DNA from: Macrosoma leucophasiata
Lineage: Eukaryota; Arthropoda; Insecta; Lepidoptera; Hedylidae
NCBI GenBank assembly: GCA_036365455.1
Contig: JAWQUS010000025.1
Location: 25,828,001-25,892,000, forward strand
Direction: 5' to 3'
DNA length: 64,000 nucleotides
The notes beneath the pieces are model-generated. The model was given only the letters and a program-made list of their open reading frames with translations, had not been told where the DNA came from and searched no databases. This document shows positions 29,996 to 40,949 of the stretch, in pieces; position 1 is the stretch's first letter, and each line of letters opens with the position of its first letter. The position numbers and the translations under genes were made by a program.

Positions 29996-30357
29996 AATAA
30001 ATACTTTTACATATTACATTAGATTAACAAAAAATAATACTTTATTTATCCATACCTTTAGTGGCGCAAGAAAACATATTTACCATACCTATTATTAAAC
30101 TATGAACTACGAGTATATATAATCCAGCGCTTTTAGTAGACATATTTTAATAAAAGTATATTTGTAATTCTAATACCTGTATTCTGATAATAATGTCATG
30201 ATATTATTTACTTTGAAAATACTCTAGGGTAAATATTAACATAATGAACTAAATTGTAACTGAATTGATATTATGTTGACTCATCATTTTGATAAGCAAC
30301 AAAATTAGAAAATGAGTAAATGTAAAGGTTTTTATCACAAATAGCGCCTATTCTTGT
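29996..30357. other. no recognisable gene
   Basis: AT-rich, unassigned. Confidence 0.4.
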
Positions 30358-30617
30358 AAAGATGGTGGTAAACAAGCATGCAGTGCACATTGATGTTAAG
30401 TGATTTTTGCAGTCTATAGACACCCACACAAATACCAAGGTCAAAATGCAGATGCGTTACCACTCCTGAGGCCTAAGGTGTTATGCCTCTGTGCCGGCGA
30501 TTACAGGGCCGTACATTACCACTCGACAGGAACACTACCATTTAGCGGCAAGTATATTAGGTAATGCGGTGATACCTACGCCCGCGAGCTCCGTCACTGG
30601 AGCTCTACCACCAGTAA
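30358..30617 (-). mobile_element. family B copy, nearly complete
   Basis: Full landmarks in minus orientation, with a short deletion in the GAACACGATAGTGCTGAACAC block (here GGAACACTACC). Confidence 0.85.
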
Positions 30618-30639
30618 AGCATGCAGTTCTAAGGAAAAA

Positions 30640-30752
30640 TGGAATATAAAAAAATCGGGACATGAACCTGCCACCACTAGGATTTCTAGTCCAGCCGCTC
30701 TCCCAACTGAGCTATCGACGTCCACACCCGACTATCAAATTTTTCCTTCACA
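30640..30752 (-). mobile_element. E3: diverged E-type tRNA-like fragment
   Basis: On the minus strand: TAGCTCAGTTGGGAGAGCGG, CTGGACTAGA, and a T arm CAGGTTCATGTCC. The flank CTATCAAATTTTTCCTTCACA (plus) equals the E flank (TGTCAAATCTTTCCTTCACA). It is a third head type or a diverged E. Confidence 0.55.
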
Positions 30753-30842
30753 TTATGCCTCTGTGCCAGAAATAGACGAACCGATCACTGGCGCTTGCGC
30801 TCCAGTGACGGACCTCGCGAGCCTAGGCACCACCGCATTACC

Positions 30843-31984
30843 TAAGGTTGGGGAAAAAGTTTCTTCGCATTTTTTAAGATAATTCAAAACATTTTTTAAT
30901 ATAGTTTATTTAAATTTAAATAAAGTATGTATGTACCATTTTGTTCGATAACCTTTTGCCATCTTGTAGGTAGGGACATGATCCCATTGCTATAAAAATT
31001 TTGGGACCTATTATCAAACTAGCGCGACAAGTGGATTTGGCAGTCCTCTCGTGATGATAACCTAACATTGCATAAAGAATGCTGAAGAGACCGAAACAGG
31101 TGGAAATCTGAAGGTCAGGACTATACGGCCGATGCATTAACACCTCCCAGCCAAACTCTCTTAATTTTTGCTGAGTGGCTATAGATGTGTGAGGTCTAGC
31201 GTTATCATGATGAAACACCACACCCCTTCTGTTGATCAATTCCGGCCGCTTTCTCTCAACTTCTTGCTTTAATCTCATCAGTTGTTCGCAGTAGAGTTCA
31301 GAATCGATAGTCCTGCCTGGTGGTAATAGCTCATAATGAATAATGCCCTTCCAATCCCACCACACACACAACATCACCTTATTGCGAGTTAACCCGGGTT
31401 TCGCCACAGTCTGTGAAGCCTGACCGGCCTTTGACCACGACCTTTTTCGCACGTTCTTGTCGTACGTGATCCACTTATCATCACCAGTTATCAGCTTCTT
31501 CAAAAATGATTCGGTTTCATTACGTCATAATAAAGAATCACAAATGAGTACACGGTTCATTAGGTTTCTTTCAGTGAGCTCGTGAGGTACCCAAATATCG
31601 AGCTTTTTTTTGTACCCAGCTTTTTTCAAATGCGCCAAAACTGTTTTGTGATCAATTCTCAGTTCTTCAGCTATGTCGTGACTACTGATATGTCGATCTT
31701 GCTCCACTTTTTCAAAAATGGCATCGATTTTATCCGTAATAGGGCGACCAGAGCGAGGTGCATCTTTGACATCAAAATTTCCGGATTGAAAACGCTTAAA
31801 CCAAATTTGTGTCTCTCACAGACACTGCACTAGGTCCATAAACATCATCAACAATTTGAATTTGGAATTATATTCTTTAAAATTTTAACTTTCAGTGATA
31901 CCAAAACCAGCCAGATACAAATACTACAGCCAAAGAGATTTTATTACAAGTTCATACATACTATAATGCGAAAAGACTTTTATT
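30843..31984 (-). mobile_element. mariner, near full length, inside B
   Basis: The right-hand transposase 3' end (left in the window) has the terminal repeat AGGTTGGGGAAAAAGT at 30845. The other end stops within the terminal repeat at AAAAGACTTTT (about 31972-31982), so the outermost CCCCAACC is lost. Length is about 1.14 kb. It is the parent form of the deletion derivative at 395-956. Confidence 0.88.
30916..31857 (-). pseudogene. mariner transposase (pseudogene)
   Basis: Reading on the minus strand gives, in order: VWFKRFQSGNFDVKDAPRSG (first helix-turn-helix and linker), IAEELRIDHKTVLAHLKKAG (second helix-turn-helix), TGDDKWITY (first catalytic Asp region), HHDNARPH (second Asp) and YSPDL. 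Two lesions are clear. A TGA interrupts after RVLICDSLL (31525-31527). A 7-nt deletion right after YSPDL shifts the frame and removes the APSDFHLF motif with the third catalytic Asp. The enzyme would be inactive. Confidence 0.9.
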
Positions 31985-32060
31985 ACTTGCCGCTAACTGG
32001 TAGTGATCAGTACTATTGTGTCCCGCTCAGGTGGTGATATACGTACAGCAACCTGATATT

Positions 32061-32341
32061 TCAAATCCCTTTTCGGCACAAGACATTGAATTTCACCACA
32101 AACAGAACAAAGAGGCACACAAAATGTCTACACCTAAGAAATCCTTTGACTACCGATGGAGCAAATTTTCAGATACCAACAAAACAAACCGTACCGAACA
32201 ACAAACAGTCCTTGTAATCTTCGGACTAAAGCTAGAAGTGTATTTGGACACTCGACCGCGCTTCGCAAACATACACGTGCTAACACCTCTCTTGGGCTAA
32301 GGCGGAGTTGTTTGTGATGAGCGAAGCGTTTGAATCTATGT
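32061..32341. other. no recognisable gene
   Basis: Opposed frames at 32016-32300 and 32134-32367 have no domain; I could not assign the sequence. Confidence 0.4.
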
Positions 32342-32412
32342 ATGAATAATGGCAACCCTTGACACAATGCTGGCCACGAGTCTCTCCCCTACTTGGGATG
32401 AGGCCTGGATCA
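32342..32412 (-). mobile_element. family C tail fragment
   Basis: AATAATGGCAACCCTTGAC to GAGGCCTGGATC; only the 3' 70 bp of C is left. Confidence 0.7.
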
Positions 32413-32798
32413 TATTGGCCTTTGGAACTTTGCCGGTGAATTACAAAGAATGACTCTTTTTTGTAGCTAGCGCATGATTCTTAAGGGGAGACTTCGCTCA
32501 TCAGGATCATAGAACTAAAGTTGTTAGTCTTGACGTACCTAAATCACCTGTGACGATTAATGCGTTGGATGTATTTAATTAACCCTGTATATTGGTTTAA
32601 TTTAATTTTTAAATTTACTAATACATTGTAAGTTACGTGCCAGTGAATTTATTGTGTCGCAGGTTCTCACGACTGTATCAATAAAGTGTTTTTTTCTTTC
32701 TTTCTTTCTTTCTTTTTTCTTTACTTTTTACTCTTTGTTATCAGTTTGTAAAGGGGAAATGAGACATTCTACTGATATACTTTTTTAATAAGTTTATT
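32413..32798. other. no gene; TTTC microsatellite
   Basis: ATCAATAAAGTG with a polyadenylation-like AATAAA precedes a TTTC run (32693-32722). It may be a LINE 3' end in plus orientation. Confidence 0.45.
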
Positions 32799-34093
32799 AC
32801 ATTTAGTTTAGTGTTGTGGGATGCACAGGGTGGTTTCAGAACTGGAAGAGGATGTATGGATCAAGTTTTCTCCCTCCGCAACATCGTAGAGAAGCATCTG
32901 GCTGTGAGCCAGAAGGTTTTCTGCGGTTTTGTGGATTTGGAGAAGGCGTTTGATAGGGTATTACGAAAGGAGCTGTGGGACATTTTGCCAGAGTATGGTA
33001 TTGATGGCAGTCTGCTCCGTGCAATACAGTCCACGTATGTGGGCTGTCAAGCATGTGTGCGGGTAGATGGTAACATGTCACCCTGGTTTGATGTTAACAT
33101 CGGTGTCAAACAGGGTTGCGTGCTTTCGTCTAGGCTGTTTATTATATATCTGGACAAATGCCTCCAGAGGGTGTAGTTGATGGATGTGGGAGTGCGTATG
33201 GGTGACTTAGTGGTGAACTGTCTGCTTTACGCAGATGATGCGGTAATTGTTAGCTCTACACCATCTGGGCTACAAGCACTAGTCACAGTCATGAAAGAGG
33301 ATTGTATGGAGAAAGGCTTACAATTGAATGTGGATAAAACTAAAGTATTAGTATTTGAAAGAGATGAACAGAGAACAAATGCAAGGGTAGTAGTAGATGA
33401 TGCAGTGTTAGAACAGGTTGATGAAATTGTATATCTTGGATGTGCTTTTAGCAAGGATGGTAGGTACACCACTGACATAGAAAGAAGAGTGCTTGCTGGG
33501 AATTGCGTGAATGGAGCGTTGGGTAAGCTGCTAGAATCCAAACATCTCAGCCAGCGGGCTCGACTAGCCGTACATAATGCTGTACTTACTCCAACGCTTT
33601 TATATGGAAGCGAGAGCTGGGTATGCAGGAAAGAGCATGAAAGTAAGTTGAACGCGGTCGAGATGAGATCTTTGCGCAAGATCTGCGGTGTATCACTCAC
33701 CGATCGCGTTCGTAATGAAGATGTAAGAAAGAGACTTTGTGTGAATGATAGTATCGGTGTAAAAATGAAAAAAGGCATGCTCCGATGGTTCGGGCATATA
33801 GAAAGAATGTCGAATGAGCGAATGACTAAACAGATATACAATGCGAATGTGGATGGTTGCAGAGGCCCAGGAAGACCAAGGCTGACCTACCATGACCAAA
33901 TAGGTCGAGTTCTGTCTGATGGTGGTGTCAAAAGTCTTAGGAATCGGCGTGCATGTATGAAGAGAATGATGAAGGTAGACGAGGCACGAGAGGTTTGTCA
34001 GAACCGGGATGTCTGGCGCTCTACACTCTCTGCCTACCCCGTTAGGGACCTGGCGTGAAGATACATACATACATACATACATACATTTAGTTT
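32799..34093 (+). mobile_element. LINE1 non-LTR retrotransposon, 5'-truncated, with TSD
   Basis: ACATTTAGTTT is duplicated at 32799-32809 and 34083-34093. The element opens mid-gene in the reverse transcriptase and ends in a CATA microsatellite (34062-34082) after a very short 3' UTR. Shorter relatives lie at 42.31-42.45, 57.80-57.96 and 62.89-63.36 kb. The clade is uncertain: the FVDLEKAFD, YADD and RWFGHIERM combination points towards the RTE-like side. Confidence 0.9.
32811..34058 (+). pseudogene. LINE1 reverse transcriptase, C-terminal two thirds (one stop)
   Basis: One frame spans the segment, broken only by a TAG at 33174-33176. The first 121 codons have GGFRTGRGCMDQVFSLR, motif A FVDLEKAFDRV and motif B GVKQGCVLSSRLF. 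The next 293 codons have motif C LLYADDAVIVSS, then LYGSESWVC, RKICGVSLTDRVRNEDVRKR and RWFGHIERM, with GRPRLTYHDQIG and the terminus STLSAYPVRDLA. The catalytic Asp residues of A and C are present. It would act in target-primed reverse transcription. Endonuclease and N-terminus are missing through truncation. Confidence 0.92.
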
Positions 34094-34260
34094 TATCTTA
34101 GTGATATTCTTGATTTTACATATATTTTTTTATCTTGTTTGACATGTATATCAATTGTTGTTCACTTTAATTTATTTCATTTGTTTTTGACGTGTCATAA
34201 GAGGTGCCTGTCACCCTAAATGAATAAATGAGTTTCTGATTCTGATTCTGATTCTGATTC
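34094..34260 (+). repeat. LINE-type 3' end with TTCTGA repeats
   Basis: CACCCTAAATGAATAAATGAG followed by four to five TTCTGA copies (34234-34260; the first word is given here in part, ACCCTAAATGAATAAATG). It resembles a Jockey-group 3' tail. Confidence 0.5.
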
Positions 34261-34615
34261 CATCACGCTGCTCCAATGCGGGTTGGGGAGATAAGGGTTA
34301 ATGACCAACCCGTATGTATGAATAGCTTCAAAGAATACAGTTTTTTTCATGGTTCCGCCGGTCCGGTGGTCTACAGCCTAACTCAGAGACTCTTAAATGA
34401 AATTTCAGCTGCACCAGTCTGCAAGATCTCAAGATACCATAAGAACCGCATTACATAATCGACTTGCCACTAAATAGTAGTACAGCGATTAACGAGTAGC
34501 CAATCAGGTGACAACACCCGATTGAAAGACGATACGATACGACGTACGACCCTCTAATTTTCGGCACCGAGGAACAGCATCTTACACCTCAGAAGTGGCA
34601 CCGCATCTATGTTGA
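34261..34615. mobile_element. mosaic: C fragment (-), Penelope-like tail, B (+)
   Basis: 34261-34315 is C (CACGCTGCTCCAATGCGGG). 34405-34440 reads CAGTCTGCAAGATCTCAAG, close to the Penelope-like gene end at 54.91 kb. 34441-34615 is a B body (CGCATTACATAATCGACTTG onward). Confidence 0.5.
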
Positions 34616-34632
34616 TATTTTTATGTTGATAT

Positions 34633-34889
34633 TTATAGTATACAGTCATCATATCAGCCATAGGACGTCCACTGCTGAACATAAGCCTCCCCCAATGACC
34701 TCCATGCCGACCGATCGGAAGCGACGTGCATCCAGCGGGTACCTGCAGCCTTGATCAGGTCGTCGGTCCATCTTACAGGTGGACGTCTTACACTGCGTTC
34801 GCCTACGGATCTCCTCATTTCTGATTCGATACAGTAGGGAAACGCCGAGCATAGCCCTTGCCATTGAATTGAAACTTATAGTATACAGT
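34633..34889 (-). mobile_element. LINE2 fragment with TSD and internal deletion
   Basis: TTATAGTATACAGT is duplicated at 34633-34646 and 34876-34889. The 229-bp insert encodes the LINE2 C-terminus on the minus strand (LLYRIRNEEIRRRT, then a jump to the segment before the WTDDLIKAAGTRWM-like region). About 150 bp present in the 51-kb copy are missing between them. It ends in CATATCAGCC. Confidence 0.88.
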
Positions 34890-35042
34890 ATTCACAGTAT
34901 CACTTACTATCAAGCTGAACTGTATTTTTGTTAGTCCTACCTACTTCATGACGTATAAAAATGTTGGAAGAAGAACAGATTACATTATCCCTCAACTTAT
35001 TAATATCAGTAATCTACTTTCAGACATATCTGTAGTTCTACC

Positions 35043-35135
35043 TCCAGTTTATGTTAAGATGTCTATAAGCTGCAGCATTCACTTACCATACATGTAAACT
35101 GCATGCTTGCTTGTCACCTTCATAGCATAAGAATA
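35043..35135 (+). mobile_element. family B 3' fragment
   Basis: ATAAGCTGCAGCATTCACTTAC and GCATGCTTGCTTGTCACC, the last 90 bp of B only (first word shown in part: AAGCTGCAGCATTCACTTAC). Confidence 0.7.
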
Positions 35136-35559
35136 CACTTTATCCGCTATACCAAAGACAGTTCCCACCCGAACTTTTAGGCAAGTCGCTAATGGGCAAT
35201 AACAGTATCGGAGTCTATCCAGCAGGTTTTATGTTCATGTTTGCTGTATCAAGATTTGCACACGCCATATTGCCGTACCCAGATTTATCGGTCCATATTA
35301 TGTGCCGCGGGATCTTTAATGTCGCCTCAACAAATACAATTGTCGGCCGGTATTGTGTGTCTTACCCTTAACTAGTGCTTGGTAATGCTTATCTGTGTAT
35401 TATGTTCGTCAAACATTGTACCCGTGCCCTTATTGGGGTTTACGCGTGTTTGGTTTCCAAGGATAATTCCTTCACTCGATTTGAATGAAATAAATTTTAT
35501 TCCAATTCCAAAATGACAAGGATGGCTGTCTTGGAGTTTGGAACTGCACCCGGTAATAT
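35136..35559. other. no recognisable gene
   Basis: Moderately GC-balanced, unique-looking DNA; no domain or repeat recognised. Confidence 0.4.
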
Positions 35560-36000
35560 CAATAACAATAACCTAGATCTGTGGGTGTTGTCAGTGATGA
35601 CATATGCAAATGAAACGTGGTCGCTCACAATGGGCTTAATAAGAAGTATCATGATCACGGCTAAAAGCACAATGAAAGGCAATAAAGAACTATGTTCGGC
35701 ATTTCTCTGAGAGATCTAATAATGATCGACGAAATCTGCATGAGAACCAAAGTAATCAACATATACCACCGAATAGCGAAATTTAAATATCAGTCGGTAA
35801 GACACAAGCTCGAACAATCGATGGCCGTTGGGGTAAAGTTTTTGAAACGTGTACTGGAAGACTAAGCTCGAGTAGGGCACCCATAATATCAACCAACAAC
35901 CTCATAGTAATCTCTGGATGCGGCCCAGGGTCAATCATTGTAACAACCTTTTAAGGCAGGCTTTTGTCCAGCAGAGGACGTCTTTTGGCTGTAATAATTG
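35560..36000 (+). pseudogene. diverged LINE2-type C-terminal remnant
   Basis: VMTYANETWSLTMGLIR (35596-35646) is followed by frame breaks into RDLIMIDEICMRTKVI and, near 35950-35985, CTTTTGTCCAGCAGAGGACG. The order matches the LINE2 C-terminus and 3' tail. Much older than the 16.8 and 34.6 kb copies. Confidence 0.7.
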
Positions 36001-36027
36001 ATGCTTACAGCTTGCTATCTTTTACAT

Positions 36028-36125
36028 GGGACAAAAGGTAACTAGTGAATCGTGGGTGTTTGCATGTATGTCTGAATGAGTGCATTCACATCTGCTTACC
36101 CTTCAGGGATAAACGCCTAAAGTTA
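36028..36125 (+). mobile_element. SINE family A 3' fragment
   Basis: ATCGTGGGTGTTTGCATG to CCCTTCAGGGATAAACGCC. Truncated and diverged. Confidence 0.65.
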
Positions 36126-36594
36126 CATGCTACAGCTATGTCAATATTGTTTGAGCTACTCATTGCTTATCCTATTTACTTTGTTGGTGAACAGGATTAA
36201 TTTTGTTCCCAAGTATTTGCAACTCAATATAAGGTTTATGTCTGAATGAGCAAGCAGAAAAATCCCAGAGTAATAGAGAAGGTACGTGAGCTGAATTAAC
36301 ACGAGGCACTTTTTACGAGTATTTTCTATCTTAAGTAAAATGAGGGGATAGTAAAATGGAATTTTTATGTCACGACCTAAGATATTGGCAGATGATTTTA
36401 TGATGGAGATAGTAAAACTTTGTTACCTCAAAGTTTGATAGATATCGGAGATAAAATTGATCTTTCGTATATAGTGTCGATGTAAGGACTTTTTGTGAAA
36501 TGACCTTTAGTGAAGGTAGTTGTAAAACACATTCTTTGTTGAACTAGTTCTGGTAATGTCCTAATGACGTTTTTTTTTTAAATGACAGATTTTA
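36126..36594. other. no recognisable gene
   Basis: Unassigned. Confidence 0.35.
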
Positions 36595-36968
36595 GTACCT
36601 TTACGCCTGTACGAGTATTTACCGAAGGAGTAGGCACAAGTTAATTCGGAAAATCTCACGATTTGCCAGCTAGCGGTGAGCCTATTGACATTTCCGGTTA
36701 AATAAGCTAAACTCCAAGGTGAACATTTAGAAATATTTTTTCTATCTAATGAAATTGGCAAACAAGCATGCAGTTCATATTGATGTTAAGTGATGACTTC
36801 AGTCTATAGACACGTACACAAAGACCTGAGGTTAAAATACAGATGCGTTACCACTCCTGAGGCCTAAGATGTTATGCCTCTGTGCCGGGAATTACAGGGC
36901 CGTACATTACCACCTAACCAGAACACGATAGTGTTGAACACTACCATTTAGCGGTAAGTATCTAGTTA
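36595..36968 (-). mobile_element. A fragment followed by a B copy
   Basis: 36595-36725 is a worn A body (GTGAGCCTATTGACATTTCC). 36735-36968 is a B copy with tail GGCAAACAAGCATGCAG and centre GAACACGATAGTGTTGAAC; the B head is missing. Confidence 0.7.
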
Positions 36969-38525
36969 GGCACTAGCTCTATCGCCAAAGAAACTTTCAC
37001 TCCGACCTGATGATCTAACCCAGGAGGGTAAGATGGGGTGGGCTCCTCAGGATAGCAGTAGTATCTTGCTACTACCTAAAGTTGCCACTTTGCTCCTAAA
37101 AATAAGTCTTTAAACTTCCCAAAACATCGTTTGCCACGTGTATCCAAACGATAAGAAATTTTGTATATTTTATGGCTGTATCAAATTTCCGTGCTAAGTC
37201 TTCGAAAATTTTTGCAACAGAATTTTCTTATCAACATAACGGTGTTTAAACTCGATGATTACTCAGCTTAACGCACCATTACACTAACGCATGTTAGTAA
37301 AAAATCCATTACAGTCTTTATCCCTTTAACATAAGGCGCAGCAAGTAATGTTTTACCGCTTCCACAGCCAATCTCAACTTTGTGCCGCAGGGAATAGAAT
37401 ACGGTTGTCTCTCCGTATTTGTTTCACTCTTTGCTTTTATGGGATGTTTTTATAATCTGGTCTGATAGTTACGACTGTCGTCCGGGACATTATCCGTTTT
37501 CCTCGTATACTGGGAGTAAATATGTTTTGGTAGTTTAACCCGGTTTTCGACAGCAGTGATATTAATTTGTGTACTGGCAAGGAAGGTCAGTTTTTATGTC
37601 ACGAAGTGGTCAACCACTTCGACGTAGCCTATAAACATTTACATGCGTATTGACATTTTTGAGAATGTCAAGAGAAGACCTGGCAGAAGCCTGAAGGAGA
37701 CCTGGCAGAAACCTGACGGTGTGCTGGCTAAATAGGGTTATATGTGTAAAATTTGCATATTAGATTTAAGATACCAATAAAATGCATTATTTATATCTCG
37801 TATCTAACCTACATCACTTAATTTCATCTCATTCAGAGTAAACGTACTCTAATAAAATCCCAAAACACACCCAACAAACTATCAATTATCCCAATCAGAG
37901 CAAAAATAACGAATCCAAAGAACCGAAGTCAAAGAACCCCAGTTAACAGCAAATGAAGAGCAATTCCCAGAGCAACTTACATTCGATATCATACCCTCAT
38001 ATCCCATAACGTTTCCTGAACCATATCAAGATCTTATCTCAACGGAGGTTGACTGCCAATTAGGTTAGTTTATGTAAGAGCGGGGAAATATCTGCTTTAT
38101 TACCATTCTAAAGGTTAAAGGGATAGACAATCTGTGAGCGGAGAGTTTTCAAGAGTGAATAAGGGAGAAGGCAAATGGATCGCAATTTAGGTATAAAAAT
38201 AAAGTGTTTTTTTGTTTTTTTTTAATAGGTAACATTATGAACGAAGCTTTTTCAACTTTAAGTTTTTTATTGCATATCATGTGTACACAGGTGGTAATAC
38301 TTATAAAAATATCAACATGAAGCCCTCTTGGGTATGACAACATATAACAGATTTTATACAAAATAAATTCCTATTTTAATTGCAGCGCAGCGCTTTTTTA
38401 ATGAAAGCAGATCAACAAAATAATTAGTGTATGTTAGAACCGAGAATAAAAGTCGCAGACGATCTGCAAACAGTGTTTTTAGTGTGGAATAATGAAAGAA
38501 TTTACATAATGATTTTGGAGCAACA
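36969..38525. other. no gene; short tandem repeat at 37665-37720
   Basis: A 22-bp unit built on AGACCTGGCAGAARCCTGA occurs twice. The remainder shows nothing recognisable. The minus-strand frames 38149-38548 carry no domain. Confidence 0.4.
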
Positions 38526-38622
38526 TAGGCAGAGGTAAATGCATGCATTCGAACATTATATGCCTTGATTCGCCGGTTACGTTTTATCCTAGGTAGTAAG
38601 TGATAGGCCTATTGACATTATT
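38526..38622 (-). mobile_element. SINE family A 3' fragment
   Basis: GGCAGAGGTAAATGCATGC and GATTCGCCGGTTACGTTTT in minus orientation. Confidence 0.65.
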
Positions 38623-39220
38623 TTGGAAAAAATGAGAACTTATTTGAAAAATTTCAAATGTGTGAATTACAAAAGGTTGACGTTAAATTTTAAGCTTTGC
38701 ATTTTTTAGAACGAGTAGAGAGATTATCCAGTTTCTACAAACAACCGGTATACCCTGACAATGACAACCTGATTTGGTAAATATGAGAGTATCAAAAAGT
38801 TTAAAAAACGCAATCATCAAAAAAATACACAATTGTGCAACGATACAAATTTCCGCTCATCTCACTGCTTGTTGAATCCTTAACTGCGCTTATGGCCAAA
38901 TTGTAGCCAAGCTTTCAGCTTTTAGTGTGGAATTCGCTGGATGTTTAATGGGTACGTATGGACTGTTTAATTCGCTCGAGTAATTGGTGTGATTCCTGTG
39001 ACAGCTATTTGCTCGCAATCATGGTATGAACTCGAGTCTAATGTTGTACTTGGTGGAGCGTTTCATTTTTCTACCTAATTGAAAATGCTTCTTTTCGGCT
39101 GTTCTGTGGTTTTGGATTGGGTCGAGACCTTGGGCCTTAGTGAATGATGTTAAAATTTAAAATTTGAATAACTGGGAAGGTAGCCAGTGTCACAAGCGTT
39201 TGGTAATGTGCTGGTCTTAT
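38623..39220. other. no recognisable gene
   Basis: Unique-looking, unassigned sequence. Confidence 0.4.
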
Positions 39221-39224
39221 GTAA

Positions 39225-39720
39225 AGATAATGAGGGTAGCAAACAAGCATGAAGTTCACCATAGATGGTAAGTGACGATTACAGCCTTACATCTACAAAA
39301 TAAATACAAATGCGTTGGCATCCCACCATAAATTACCGTTTAACCAGAACACGATATAAAATAAATATTAATAAAATAAAACACGCTTACACTCACAGCC
39401 CCACATTAGGTATAAACCTGTTTCGTGGGTGTCATTGTATCACATTGTATGACATATCACACATATATCGTACAAACACCCAGACCCGAAACAAATATCT
39501 GTAGGCCATGAAAATATTTGTCCCGGTGCGGGGATCGAACCCGACCGACCCCGCGTCCCTTCGAATCAAACGGTCATCTCACACCGCTGGAGTAACCGGG
39601 ACACAAAAATTCGATAGTGCTGAATGTGTATTAAATAGATCAGGTAATGTGGTAATGCCTACAATCGAATGTAGGCATGGAAGTGCCCATGTCCTCGAGT
39701 TCGTACACTAGAACTCGCAT
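39225..39720 (-). mobile_element. family B interrupted by SINE D
   Basis: A minus B runs from 39225 to about 39357 (AACCAGAACACGATA) and resumes at about 39612 (CGATAGTGCTGAATG), with head-side debris to 39720. CGATA at both junctions is a possible short duplicated target. Confidence 0.65.
39370..39608 (-). mobile_element. SINE family D, full length, inside B
   Basis: A/T-rich tail at the left, then CACTCACAGCCCCACATTAGG (last part of the body), and at the right a head with B box GGTTCGATCCC and an A box beside CCGGTTAC on minus. A short duplicated GACCCCG segment sits beside the B box. Confidence 0.8.
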
Positions 39721-39882
39721 GGCCCCATACTAACTATCACAGAGACTTAACAACTATGGTCACAGGAATGGCAACGCATCTGTATTTTGATTTCTGGTTT
39801 TTTGTGGATATCTATAGGACGCAGTCATCACTTTACATCAATGTTAACTGAAAGCTGGTTTGCTACCTTTATTAAATAAAAA
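39721..39882 (+). mobile_element. family B 3' half
   Basis: ATGGCAACGCATCTGTATTTTG and CTGGTTTGCTACCTTT with an A-rich tail (first word shown in part elsewhere as GGCAACGCATCTG). Confidence 0.6.
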
Positions 39883-40294
39883 ACAGGTCTCATACTTCAC
39901 ACGGCTATGAAAAATCTGATTCATCTACCATCTTATTGAAATCTTAACTGAGTTCATGGTCACTTTATATATCACGATAACGCTATGCTTTATTCAGATT
40001 CTTACTTTGATCTAACTTTGATGTTTAAAACATCTTTGAAATCGAGCTGAAAAGAATTCTTTGAATCTATGTCATGTAGACGGATTAAAATTCCTTTCAA
40101 AAGTGTTTCTGGATTTCCAGTGAAATGTTTTTTGTTCATCGATGCTTTGGTTTTAACTTTATATATAGTTCTGTTAATTTTATATACATATTGGGCTATT
40201 TTTAATTAGCGCATCACCTTTTGCAAGCAGCCTCTCCACATCAAACCCAACCACTTTTTTTACGACTATATAGTTTTGTTGACAATAAATTTAT
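39883..40294. other. no recognisable gene
   Basis: AT-rich, unassigned. Confidence 0.4.
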
Positions 40295-40555
40295 TATTTT
40301 TTATGTAATGGAACGAGCAAACAAGCATGCAGTTTAGATTGATCTTAAGTGATGTCTACAGCCTATAAAATGCAGATGCGTTACCACTCCTGAGGTCTAA
40401 GGTGTTATGCCTCTGTGCCGAAAATAACAGGGCCGTACATTATCACCTGACCGGAACAAGATAGTGCTGAACACTACCATTTAGCGGCAAGTATATTCGG
40501 TAATGCGTTGGTGCCTACGCCCGCAAGCTCCGTCACAGCAGCTCTATCACCAGTA
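40295..40555 (-). mobile_element. family B copy
   Basis: All landmarks except about 35 bp removed near CTACAGCCTATA / AAATGCAGATG. Head is intact at the right. Confidence 0.85.
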
Positions 40556-40583
40556 AAAATGATATTATTACTATAGTTTTTAA

Positions 40584-40912
40584 CTGCTTTAGTAGTCAAG
40601 TAGGTAGCAGGCTACTGTAGTAGTCTACAATGGTCCGAATCCCGGGTCGGGGGCTATCAGAGATAGCACTGTAATCCCTGGTTCTATTGGGATTTTTTCA
40701 CTATCAGAAATAGTCCTAGTACCTCGGCGTTTGGCAATGTGCCCGGAGATGTGTGTAGGCTCGCCACCTGTTACATAGTCCAAAACGTAACCGGCGAATC
40801 GATGATTTGCATGTAGGTATGCTTGAATGCATGCATTTACTGCCTACCCCTTTGGAGAATAATCCCGTAGAGAAGGTAATGATAATGGCTGTAAAGGCAT
40901 GAAGTTACGTTA
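40584..40912 (+). mobile_element. SINE family A, full length but worn
   Basis: 329 bp from TGCTTTAGTAGTCAAG (damaged A box) through CCGAATCCCGGGTCGGGGG to GGCATGAAGTTACG. A 20-bp insertion lies near the 3' end. Confidence 0.75.
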
Positions 40913-40949
40913 GTTGTCTATAATCATTTCAAACACGTAAAATCGTTGC

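Larger units (their letters stand above)
30780..32060 (+). mobile_element. family B split by a mariner
   Basis: The left part is 30780-30842 (CGCTCCAGTGACGGACCTCG to CGCATTACC). The right part is 31985-32060 (ACTTGCCGCTAACTGGTAG to CAGGTGGTGATATACG). The two halves join at CCTA in uninterrupted copies, a TA target for mariner. Confidence 0.8.

Noticed and set aside
33227..33841. 204-codon minus-strand frame
   Set aside because: It is the antisense of the LINE1 reverse transcriptase, and a shorter version recurs antisense to the 63-kb copy.
34239..34260. TTCTGA repeats as a telomere-like tract
   Set aside because: Insect telomeres are TTAGG repeats; this is a LINE-type tail with only four or five units.
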